A DNA stretch of 64,000 nucleotides from Lamellibrachia columna (taxonomy: Eukaryota > Annelida > Polychaeta > Sabellida > Siboglinidae), in NCBI GenBank assembly GCA_963662155.1, contig OY759273.1, positions 23,755,036 through 23,819,035 on the forward strand. Direction: 5' to 3'. Position 1 is the first letter of the stretch. Every line of letters begins with the position of its first letter. Shown here one piece after another: positions 12,877 through 23,744 of this stretch. Position numbers and translations under genes: made by a program. The notes beneath the pieces were generated by a model. The model worked only from the letters and a program-made list of their open reading frames with translations, made no database searches and had not been told where the DNA came from.

Positions 12877-13832
12877 ATGCGTGCGAGCTTCCTTCTACTG
12901 CTCTGTGTCGTGTTGCTGGCGACGGCGGCTTTCATCAGTGAAGCCGTAAGTTCATGTGACATTACCCACAAATTATTTTTGGCAACACTGTTATGCTGCT
13001 AAACGGTGCAACTACTTAGTATTAAAACTATCCAAAGCAATACGCTATGCAAGATAAGGAAGGCAGTGGTTTATCGAGGGTTCAACATTTTACATTTATG
13101 TGTGGCCCATCTGTTTTATAAACATGTCAATTTGTTTTCCCAAGTCAATATTCCCACTGCTTGCATTGACCCTACTAGCATATACTTTGGCCCATTCATT
13201 TATCGTCCTCTACAAGAATTAATACCAATTTTATATCCAATATAACCCATTTTTTTCTAGTGCAACTTGGTGTCTTCTTGTTGTGGTACCTTCTAAATAA
13301 AAAAATGTAAAGCATAAAATAACTTTGTTTATGCATTTACATGCAGTAGCGTGAATGTTTACGAAACTGGTGTATATTATTATTTTATAGAAGAAAGGTG
13401 ACAGTCTTCCTGTGTCGGCAGACAAACAGCGCAAGAAGTTGGATGGTAAGTTAATTTTACAATAACACTCTCTTATACATGCTTTGAAAGTAGGGCCTAT
13501 TCTTAAACATTTGGTATACGAGTATCGCATAATCTGTATGACATTATTTTAATAAATGTGAGTGATTGTTGGCCAGTGCGGCATTTCTAGTGATGACGAT
13601 TATTTATGTACAACTGAACATGTAATGGTACTAAGAGCGTCACATTTGTGTCACCAATTGCCGACATAACAGATCAGTTCTAAATATGTGATATGGCGTG
13701 ATATGACGTAATATGGTGCATATTAGTTTGTTATCTGGTGAATATCCTCGAAGTGTGTAGATTTAAAGCAGTGTTTTGTGTTCATCTAGTCGTTGTCTAT
13801 TTACACTTGCACCTTGAATTGTGTATATTTCA

Positions 13833-13896
<64 letters not shown>

Positions 13897-14017
13897 CTTT
13901 TATAAGATATATATATATATGACTTTTATAAGATATATATTCAAAATAGGCGTCCGCGTCAAGAAAGGTTGGAGACGATATATGAGATTCAGATGGAGAA
14001 AATCTTGGAGTCGTTAA
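12877..14017 (+). CDS. Secreted Arg/Trp-rich cationic peptide precursor, copy A (three coding exons)
   Basis: Predicted CDS is join(12877..12945, 13391..13445, 13950..14017), 63 residues. Exon 1 encodes a textbook signal peptide (MRASFLLLLCVVLLATA, then FISEA) and ends at a GTAAGT donor in phase 0. Exon 2 follows a T-rich acceptor (ttttatag), encodes an 18-residue charged propiece containing K-Q-R-K-K, and ends at another GTAAGT in phase 1. Exon 3 follows aaaatag and encodes a 22-residue tail starting [10 protein letters not shown], with 7 Arg, 3 Lys, 3 Trp and no acidic residue or cysteine, then TAA. The layout (signal, short propiece, short strongly basic tail) is that of secreted antimicrobial peptides; that function is inferred. 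Support comes from an independent copy in inverted orientation at 46295-47530 with identical exon lengths 1 and 2 and identical phases. I know no named family matching it. The propiece is basic rather than acidic, unlike many antimicrobial precursors. An alternative is a neuropeptide-like or venom-type secreted peptide. Confidence 0.72.
13833..13949 (+). repeat. (TA)n tract abutting the exon 3 acceptor of peptide gene A
   Basis: About 60 bp of TA dinucleotides are followed by two copies of a tgacttttataaga unit and short TA runs, then the acceptor tcaaaatag. The repeat replaces the usual polypyrimidine tract. Confidence 0.9.
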
Positions 14018-14477
14018 AGGGGACCTGTCTGGAAGTAGTAAAGGTAGGTGACTGTGAGACATGTTAGGACAAGAAACTAATATATGGACACTGTACTGAA
14101 CAAACAAACTATTATAATTAAATAAGGCATCACGATCATAAACGCTGTATATGTGCAACGATATTATCCAGACGGATTGGTAACGTATGTGCAATTTCTC
14201 AAAACATTTGTATTAGCCGTTCATTTATTAGAAAACGAATTTACGAAAACTTCAATGATACCTTGCTCAGTTATGTTTGTCACTATCCAGGGTATAGAAA
14301 AATGGTACATAGCAGCTATATCTAACAGAGAGCGAGTCGAGCATAACACCTAATATAGATGCAACGAAGTTCAACTAATCATCGCTTATGACCGTTCTGA
14401 AGAAACACCTCCGTAATACATAATGTATTAAGCTGGATATCGTAAGCCGCGGTTGATGCTTTCTTTCCGTGCTTCAG

Positions 14478-14690
14478 TTGGTGTTCCTGGTGGCAGTGGT
14501 GCCGACTATACAGCAGGTGTCCGGTAATTCCAACAGCTCGGTCAGAAAATGGCATAGAACGACACGATTCGCTGTATCCATTACCCAGGTGCTGCCACTG
14601 GCAAGGTGGATCATTGAGTGCGAACGCAACACCCGAACAATGAAGCACCTCTGTATCAAATGCGTTCAATAAAATTGCACCAATAACGTT
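14478..14690 (+). other. 3' UTR exon and poly(A) signal of peptide gene copy A
   Basis: After the exon 3 stop codon a donor-like AAAG|GTAGGT occurs near 14043. A strong pyrimidine-rich acceptor (tttccgtgcttcag) ends at about 14477. The exon ends with AATAAA at 14668-14673. It is well conserved in arm B. One frame stays open across it (LQLVFLVAVVP at its start), so an alternative coding use cannot be excluded. Confidence 0.55.
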
Positions 14691-14739
14691 ATTTTTTCTT
14701 TGTTACGTTACATCTATATTTCCCTTTATTGTAGAGTTT

Positions 14740-14955
14740 TACCCACTCACTCATTTAACCATTCAGTCACTGACTCACTCACTCACCTACTTAGTCACTC
14801 ACTCGTTCAAACATTCTTTCATTCACTCACTCACTGATTCAACCACTCACTCACTCACTCACTCACTCAAGCACTCACTCACTCACTCACTCGCTCAATT
14901 CACTCTACCCACCCACCCACCCAACCACCCACCCACCCACTCACTCACTAATTAA
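14740..14955 (+). repeat. (CACT)n/(CACC)n tetranucleotide tract
   Basis: Imperfect CACT repeats ending in a CCACCCAC-rich block. Inverted counterpart at 45140-45535. Confidence 0.95.
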
Positions 14956-14999
14956 ATCACTGATGCGCTATGCTTGATAGAATATGCCGTTTTCATAAC

Positions 15000-15560
15000 A
15001 TTCTGAACACATGTGTAAGGGATCAATATTCTAAATCTCAAACGTTATTTCATTGATTGATACAAATCCGCTGTTAGAAAAGTTGTTTTGAGTGAAATAC
15101 TTACGATTATCGAACCAGGAAACCACGTTTCACAAGAAACGTGAAATTCGCTGCGATGTATTCGAAACGCCTCACTGTCATGTACGACACAGTGTATTAA
15201 ATGGTATGACACTCTGAGGCATTGATACATTTCCTGTAGTGAGTATAACGAACTAATTAGCATATTTATCTTGGCCAGGACCGTTTAATTAGGCATTTTT
15301 ATAATGTTTTTGAGAAGCAAAGGCTGCTTTTGATGTGGAAATGTCATTGCGTTACCAAACTCCAACAGCGGCTCTCAACGTTAACGATATTAATTATTTT
15401 TCAAGATATAATTTACAACTTCTAAAATGTTTGTATTGTACGCATACAGTAATATAACAATGGTCGACATAAATTGTAGAGATGAAAACCTGAATAACAA
15501 ATATATCCTGTACATTTAGTAATGATTTATTATTTTATTTGACAACTTCTTTACCCTGAT
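15000..15560. other. Duplicated arm sequence without a gene, arm A
   Basis: Matches 44690-45110 in reverse complement. No ORF or RNA gene is evident. Confidence 0.5.
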
Positions 15561-15574
15561 AGTTTCCCAAATAT

Positions 15575-15820
15575 GGTTTTGGTGAGGGGTATGGCAGAAA
15601 GTGGAAAATTGGTCCTCAAAATAGATGGGAGGTTGGCCTGAAAATGGGTAGAAAGTTGCCCTAAAAATAGGTTCGAGGTTGTCCTGAAAATAGATGGGAG
15701 TTTGGTCTTAAAAATAGATGGGAGGTTAGCATCAAAATAGATGGTAGGTTGGGCCTCAAAAGAATGGGAGGTTGGTCTCAAAATTGGAGGGAGATTAGCA
15801 TCAGAAACAGATGGGAAGTG
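15575..15820 (+). repeat. About 30-bp minisatellite (tgggaggttggcct family), arm A
   Basis: Roughly eight variable units built on aaaatagatgggaggttggc. Related blocks lie at 16370-16450, 44445-44690, 57000-57100 and 58740-58840. Confidence 0.85.
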
Positions 15821-15929
15821 TTAACACAAATTATATAAATAACATTATCATACAGCCCGCGGCAGCATTTGCATCTGGCTATGGATGTCCACAATTATGA
15901 TTCGTCGTTCGACTTATAGACTGGTGCCC

Positions 15930-16315
15930 AGTCCACCATATGGCACTACTATTGTCGATTAACAAGGCTCCGTGAGGTGGTAACACTATTGCAGATTAAC
16001 AAAGTTCCGTGAGATGGCACCACTATTGTCGATTAACAAGGCTCCGTGAGATGGCACCACTATTGTCGATTAACAAGGCTCCGTGAGATGGCACCACTTT
16101 TGTCGATTAAAAAGGCTCCGTGAGATGGCACCACTATTGTCGATTAACAAGGCTCCGTGAGATGGCACCACTATTGTCGATTAAAAAGGCTCCGCGAGAT
16201 AGCACCACTATTGTCGGTTAACAAGGCTCCGAGAGATGGCACCACATTTGTCGATTAACAAGACTCCGTAAGATGGCACCACTATTGTCCATGAACAAGG
16301 CTCCGTGAGATGAAT
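15930..16315 (+). repeat. 37-bp minisatellite, arm A
   Basis: About ten units with core caccactattgtcgattaac followed by aaggctccgtgaga. Arm B has about six units. Confidence 0.9.
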
Positions 16316-16319
16316 CACT

Positions 16320-17149
16320 CAGATCAGTGATGCCACCTGAAGGTAATAGTCAAAATACGCGGCCAGACTTTGTGTTGGGAGTTGGTGGGAAGTTGGGCCC
16401 TAAAACAGGTGGGAGCTGGGAGTTTGAGACCCATGCCTCACCCCTTCATTAGTTTAGTCACCAGGTGTCTCCACAATACAGCTAAAAGTCCAGTTTGAGT
16501 CATTTGCATAGGAAGTTGGAAACTGTTGCATTTACTGACTTTTTGAGCTGATTGTATTTTTTAAATTGCGAGTGTCACCAAAAATATGTAGTCATTCTGT
16601 TAGTGTTGGTGTATGTAGACTAACATATTGACGGTTTTTATTTAATACAGCTATGGTAACCATCGATTTAATCTACTATATTATGCAATCAACTAAACTA
16701 ATATTTGTTTTCCATTTTCGTACACTCACTATAATTTTTTATTTTGCGACGCAAATCTGTACGAATGTGTTTAGACATACAGCAAATTTAAGCTATGTAG
16801 CTTGTAAATTGTTCACGTTAGAGGCACCTGAAAAGTTATCCAACTAACAAGAAGTTTCATCGAAAATGTTTAGCTTCTCTGCAAAGTTGCTCTGATATAA
16901 ACATTTAGCAACTGGTTAAAATGTTAGGACATTCTGAGACATCACCTTTTTAATTTCCTGAAAATTGACTGATTTGATGAGGAATGACCCTACGGGGAAT
17001 GAGAGCTACAGACTGATTGCATGGCTGTCGCAATAACACGTGATGTTATTGGTCATACATTTATACCCTTTTGTCATAGGAAGTACAATTCCATTGTCAC
17101 TTGCTCCTTGATGCCGTGTCATTTATAGCAAATTTGCCATCTAAAAGTG
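16320..17149. other. No gene; contains one short dispersed repeat
   Basis: Mostly AT-rich unique sequence. 16735-16840 (caaatctgtacgaatgtgtt ... gttagaggcacctgaaaa) recurs at 63890-63965 in the same orientation. Confidence 0.5.
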
Positions 17150-17365
17150 TGTTTTATTGTGTTAATATGTCGCTTGTGCTCCCTTCATTGTGATTGTTAA
17201 CTTAACTCATTATTGACAAAGATGCCACTTGCTCCCTTCTGTCAATTTCACTGTAATATTAGACCTGGCGCCCAAAGCTTTTGTTTATGTAATCGACGCG
17301 AAAACGTTTGAACCCTTGGACTGAAGGGACCACTCCCAACATCCCAAAAATTCGTTGTTTCCGTG
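17150..17365 (+). repeat. Dispersed repeat, partner of 21020-21235
   Basis: Shared landmarks are tttattgtgttaatatg, gtgattgttaacttaactca and ccttggactgaagggaccac. Confidence 0.8.
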
Positions 17366-17860
17366 TTTACAGCTGTAGCACCTGGCCAGGCACATTCACA
17401 GTTAAGCTTATTCATTGATTAACACTGGCTGGACATTGACACTATACTCGACCTGACTAGAAGATTTCTTTGATATTGGTTGGGTGAATTTGGTTCGCTG
17501 GCTGAGTGGCTCTGTCTAATGGGAACCATGATCACCAAAGCTAAATCTTACTCCTGACAGCAAGCCAGTGGCAGTCACCACCGGGTTGCATAAAATAATA
17601 TATAAATAAAACAACGTTTATTGAAAATTAATTGTGATTTTTTTAAATAAAATAAAATAAAATTAACCTCTTCCAGTAGAGTCAATTAATTAAATTAAAA
17701 GATTTTTTTATGTTCTAGAAAGTTAATTAATTAAATTAAATTAACTTAGTTTAGTTAATTGAATTTACACATTAACAATTAAATTTTTTAATTAACCCAG
17801 GCCTGTTCCGTATTCATCTCCATTGTTTCTTTATACACTACATCATATTCGAATAACACC
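17366..17860. other. No recognisable gene
   Basis: Very AT-rich, with ttaattaa-type runs near 17630-17800. Confidence 0.4.
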
Positions 17861-18347
17861 CACAAGAGCATAACATTACAACGTCACAACACAAATCTAC
17901 ATACGCACAATCAACATCACACATTTTCAAACGATGCATATGAGGAATACCGATATAATGTCTCGGGAAATCACCATACGTTTATCATGCTGCACAGTTC
18001 ACATAAGCAAACTATGAACACTAAATGAAATCTGACGAATTTTGTCTACAGTTTTTGACTGGCTTACAAGAAAACATTAAAAATAATATCCTAGATGATA
18101 ACACAAATCAGACTAATGAATTAAACCGTATATTCGCCTATCCTCATATTTCGACTCGGGAAAAAAATCTATTCAGTGTAATAAGCTCAAATATATAATA
18201 TATTAATGTCAAATTTACCGAACTAGAGGCATTCGTCAAAGAATAAAAAACTGAAAATGTTCAATTTAGTATCATATACCTACAAGAAAATTGTATATCT
18301 AAAAATTACGATTTCTCACACATTCAGCTGGACGGATAAAATTGCAT

Positions 18348-18353
<6 letters not shown>

Positions 18354-18405
<52 letters not shown>
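18354..18405 (+). repeat. (TA)n at an internal deletion of the LINE
   Basis: TA tract between endonuclease-like and RT-like sequence, where roughly a kilobase of element should lie. Confidence 0.9.
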
Positions 18406-18409
<4 letters not shown>

Positions 18410-18995
18410 GGTTTCCTATAGCTATGGTTTTGATGGACTATCCAGCAAATTACTCAAATTCAATGAAACATTATTAATAAATCAAGTGCTGAACACTGAA
18501 CACCATTTCCTGACAAACTTAAAGTAGCAAAAGTAATTCCTATATTTGAGAAAAAATAGACCACATTATTCACAAAATATAGACCAATATCCCTTTTGCC
18601 TATTTTTTCAAAAGTCTGGGAAAGAATAATTAATGATCAATTACTCATGTATTTTACTAATACAACACTATTGTCTGGTAATCAATGTGGCTTCTGACCG
18701 AACCATTCAACTGAATATGCAGCTCTAGAAAAAGTCGATAGGATCACTACACAATTGGATAACAACAAATTACCCATCAGTATATTTCTTGATTCATTGA
18801 AAGCATTCGATACAATTGACCATATCATCTTCTTAAAAAAAATAACATGATATGTTGGAATCCTCAGCATTACAATTATTAAAGAGTTCCTTAACAAACC
18901 GTGAGCAATTTATAAAAATGTATGACATAAAATCAAATGTCTTACTTATAAACACAGGGGTCCCACTAATCTCAATACTAGGTCCTCTGTTATTC

Positions 18996-19157
<162 letters not shown>

Positions 19158-20370
19158 CGATTTCTCACAAGCCAGTATTCTCTTTAAATTCATTATACAT
19201 GCCGATGATACTTCTCTAGTAAGTACGCTCGGGTCCTTTACAATTGGTACAAACAATCCAGATACTGAATATATGATAAATACGGAACTACACAATATAG
19301 CAGAGTGGCAATTTTTTTATAAATTATTATTATATGTCAACAAAACTAAGTATATGAGTTTTCAAATGCCAAATAAAATGGTAATCGTACCAACACTAAC
19401 AACTGATGGTGTAAACATTGAAAGAGTCCAACATTTCAACTTCCTAGGTCTAATATTAGGCACACATTTAAATTGGCATAAACATATTGAGAAAATAGCA
19501 AATATATGTTCTAGGAGAATCGGAATTATAAACAAGTTGAAGCATGTCTTGCCAAAAACTATCAGAATTATACTATGTAATTCATTAATATTACACCATA
19601 TAAATTACTGCCTAATGATACGGGGCTACCAGTGTAATAGGATAACAAAATTACAGAAGAAAGCAATTAGAACAATATATTATAGCCAAGTACAACTCAC
19701 ACACGGAACCATTATTTAAAACCTCTGTATTTTAAAGGTTAAGAGACTTACTTAAAAATACAGATACTACGCATTTATTATAAATTCATGCACAAACAGT
19801 TACCAACATACTTACAAAACTGGCCGATAAACACGAATACGTACATACGCAATCATTTCACGCGTAAACACAACAGAATACACACATTTAGAACACAACA
19901 CGAATTTGCCAAAATAAAATGCCTGAAACATAATTTACCACATATCATGAACAATAATCCAGACATTTAAAAAGATAATGTGACCACACACATCTTACTG
20001 GGATATATACATAATGTTAAAAAATTATAAAATATATTATAAAAAGCTATCTATGCAGATGCCCCGTTATTAACAGGTACACTTGAAGGCATGGTCAAGA
20101 ATAAAATTCTTAAAACAGCTATACGCGTTAACATTATTTTATACACGAGGAAATATGCAATAAATTCATTGAAAACTTACCAGGGTGGCTCCTATGAGAG
20201 CGACTTCTTTGGTCTTAATAGGAGTCTCCCGAATAAAATTATTACTGTGCTTACATGACTAATTAATTTTACCAAAAAATATGTTTTTAATGAATTCATT
20301 ATTTTTACTGTACTATTGTGTACACATGGACCAATAAACAATTATGTATGTCTGTATGTCTGTCTGTCTC

Positions 20371-20779
20371 TGTCTTGGTTTTACGTCAGTACGGAATGAC
20401 AAATGCCAACAATTTTAAGTGTGGCCTTCCCCTGACGGCAATCCCCAAAGCGCGAGAAAAGGATATGTATTTAAAGAAATGGCCAAAAGGGTAAATAGAA
20501 TTGTCACATCTTCCGTTTGGGTACACTGAATACGGAATGACCTTTGCCAGGAACTATATGTTGACTTTATCCCCTCCAACAACTTAAACCCCCAGCCCCA
20601 ATTGTTATTACTTCCATTCTAATCATCGTGGATACATCATCTGACGTATCAATGATGATCTCGTAGAACAGATTCTTAACAGAAGCACAACGTTGTTTAG
20701 TTTTTACAAATATTGTAATACTACCAAATCACTGAAAATGAAAGTAACCAACCACGTGGTACATGATTATCTTTGTCAG
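20371..20779. other. No recognisable gene
   Basis: Nothing beyond short AT-rich frames. Confidence 0.4.
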
Positions 20780-21000
20780 TCTGTCTGTTTAAAGCTGTAT
20801 TTGTTTGCTCACTCTTCAGTGGCTATATCTTTTAACCAATCGCTGTTTTGTTCTTGTTTCTTTGTCTCACTCCACCTTTCTCTAGTTCTCTCACTCCACG
20901 CTTGTCTTGTTCACCCGCGCCATCCTTACTTTGTCCGCTCACTGCAATCCTGCTTCGCGTCTTCCTTCACTCCTGTTGTTTTTTCACCACAACCATTCAA
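20780..21000 (+). pseudogene. Truncated third copy of the peptide-gene upstream region
   Basis: It shares the leader segment (ctcactcttcagtggctatatc-like), a few 24-bp units and the stretch around tcacccgcgccatccttact with 12230-12710. It stops before the signal-peptide exon and is followed by an unrelated dispersed repeat. It suggests a further, lost member of the family. Confidence 0.7.
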
Positions 21001-21019
21001 AAGTTTCCCTATGTCAAAA

Positions 21020-21235
21020 AAGTGTGGTTTATTGTGTTAATATGTGGCTTTTGGACACTTCAATGTGATTGTTAACTTAACTCATGTTTGCTAAATATGT
21101 CACTTTCTCCCTTTTGTCTTATCACAGCAGTATTAGACAGGCCGCCCAGAGCTTTTATTTATGTAAACGATGCCAAAACGTTTGACCCCTTGGACTGAAG
21201 GGACCACCCCCGCCATCATCCCCAAAATTCGTTGC
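21020..21235 (+). repeat. Dispersed repeat, partner of 17150-17365
   Basis: See 17150-17365. Its right half also forms one arm of a foldback with 21500-21665. Confidence 0.8.
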
Positions 21236-21665
21236 TGCCGAGATTGGGTCGGGGATTGCCCCAAAACAACGTATCGCAAAAACGCTTGAGTTCGAACAAC
21301 ACAGCTAGGTGAAACGTGTTTGATAGCCCCCACTTTTGTAACGCTTTGTAAATCTGGCATTTACACCCCCATATAACAACGTTTGTTTTGACAATGACCT
21401 CCCCTCCGCAATGATGCTGGTTTGTCGTTGAAATGCTATTAAGTCAAGTGCAAGGCTTAACAACTAGAAATATCTGTTGGATTTTGACAGCGAGAATCAT
21501 TCCATTTGGCACTGTTTTAGCCCCTTCGATGAGTGATTTCGGGGCAACCCCGACCCAGACCCGGCAGCAACGCATCTTTAGGATGTCGGGGGGGGATGTC
21601 TTCAATCAATGGAGTCAAACCTTTTGGCGTCGTTTACATAAATTAAAGGTCTGGGCTCCCACTCT
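21125..21665. repeat. Foldback structure: inverted repeat with about 230-bp spacer
   Basis: Segment 21125-21270 (tttatgtaaacgatgccaaa ... gggtcggggattgcccc) returns inverted at 21500-21665 with moderate divergence. No ORF in the loop. Confidence 0.7.
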
Positions 21666-22495
21666 GTATTGATAAAGTACATTACAGCGCATGGCAATTT
21701 TGTATGAGATCTTAACATTCCTGAAATGTACATTACATGTCAAAAAGGTTATAGGCAAGAACAATATACATGACAATCGACATATCACGCACGCACGCAC
21801 GCACGAACGCACTTTTACAACAGAGCAATTTTCATGTCAAAACATACATATGTTTTTGTTTTATAGCTAAAACTGTGAAAAGTGCATATAATTTAACAAC
21901 TTGAGGGCATTCTGGTGCAAATTGAATGCGACATTCGAATTAGACCGTGAAAATGAACGCCAACAGCAGCACCGCTCTATGTGTAAGGCGTATGGCGGGC
22001 ACCGTTCTTCCCTACACACAAACCGCCACGTGTTTTTAATATATTCATGACGTCAAATCGCAACCCCGAATAGGGAACGTAAGTTTCGTGACCTAGTTTT
22101 AAGCCAAAAACAAAATATAATTATATGTTTATACAAGCATCAAAACAGCCGAGGTCGCCTGTGGACCACAGAACTAAAATTAAGTCACTATACTTATGTT
22201 CCCTATTAGGTCACGATACTTATGGTCTCTATCTGCCTGCAAGTTCTGTGAAAAAAATAATCACAAACGAGAAATTTATTTTGTTTACATCCTAAACCTG
22301 AGTGTTTAGACCCAATTTGAAACGTAAGTGGTGGAAAATGATCACACATCTTCTGATTCCTGGTGTATAGGGATGGTACCAGCAATGTCCAGGAAAAGAC
22401 TTCATTTTTAAATGTAAAAAAGAGTCACATGTTAAGGCCTGAGTGGTAAAATGGCATCGTCTGTGTCCTCCCACATACATGCTCGGGGAAAAAAC
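21666..22495. other. No recognisable gene
   Basis: A short acgcacgc run near 21790 is the only repeat noted. Confidence 0.4.
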
Positions 22496-22499
22496 TTGA

Positions 22500-22745
22500 G
22501 TGGGAGGTGAGAAGAGGTGAGAAAGAGGTAAGTGTTAGATGTAAAGGATGTGAGTGTGGAGCGAGAAGGAGGTGAGTGTGAGGTGAGAAGGAGGTGAGAA
22601 AGATATGAGTGTGAGGTGTGAAGGATGTGAGTGTGGGGTGAGAAGGAGGTGAGTATGAGGTGAGTGTGATGTATGAAGGATGTGAGTGTGGGGTGAGAAG
22701 GAGGTGAGCGTGAGGTGAGGAGGTGAGTGTGAAGTTAGAAGTAGG
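22500..22745 (+). repeat. G/A-rich minisatellite (gaaggaggtgagtgtg)
   Basis: About ten irregular units of gtgagtgtggggtgagaagg and variants. Confidence 0.85.
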
Positions 22746-23740
22746 GACATCATACAGTATTTGATAACATTAAGGTCAGTGAAGTTTAGTCAGAAGTAGC
22801 TTCATCAGTTCTTGAGCATGGTCATGCCTTTTTACTGGCCAATATTTCAGAACACACCAAGCTATATCTCAGACCTGGATTGTTTGCCAGGGCATACATT
22901 GGTGGTTCTCATTAGGCGCCATCCCGTTGTACGAGCAAGGATTGCCATCTTGTATATTGATGATAATTTTACCCACTACTCCTACAACTATTGGTCTAGC
23001 ACCAATGTCCATTGAGTGGACATGGATTCGCTCTCCACCCCTGGCTTTGGCAATTCTTTAGCCACCATTGTCAAGTAATAGTTTGGCATGGCAAACCAGT
23101 CCATTAATATATTGTAACATTTCTAATAAAAAACGTTTACTTTGCAATAAAATTTGTCTTAAAGATGAATGTGGGATATTTGTGTCACATATAAAATCAC
23201 GCATATTACATAAGATTGGAAGTTTTTCACACTTACGTATAACTTTTGACCTCCAGGTCCTGCATAGCTTGCACATAATCTAGAGGAAATTCAACGTTGT
23301 CTAGCTTGGAAGTAACGTCTGCAATGTTGCAGCATCAGACGGTGTTCTCGACACCAACGTAAGACTCTCTTGTATGTGTTGTTCTTGGCGTCGCTGAGTT
23401 AGCTTGATCTCCTGACGTCATCATCATCATGTCTCTTTCTGAAAACACAAACATCTCATCAACAGTAAGGAGTGCTTTAAAACTTCTACTTCTGAGCTGG
23501 GTGCATCTTTCTATCTTAGGGTACATTACTTTTAAGTGATAATAATTTTAATTTTAAGTTTTTATTCCAACAGCAAACATAGTACGTTACATAATTGTAC
23601 GTTTCTTGTAACAGTAACGCATTCATCACATAGACATGGTTACACTGTAATAAAAAATGTCAATAATTCTTATATGCATGTTTGTAACATTATATTAGAC
23701 CGAAGTGCTATATAAACACATGTTTTTTTGTTTCTGGAGT
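22746..23740. other. No recognisable gene
   Basis: Short overlapping frames on both strands without coding features. Confidence 0.4.
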
Positions 23741-23744
23741 TGAA

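Larger units (their letters stand above)
12300..16320 (+). repeat. Inverted segmental duplication, arm A inner part
   Basis: It matches 44100-48080 in reverse complement and contains peptide gene A, CACT-type repeats, a 30-bp minisatellite and a 37-bp minisatellite in the same order. Confidence 0.88.
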
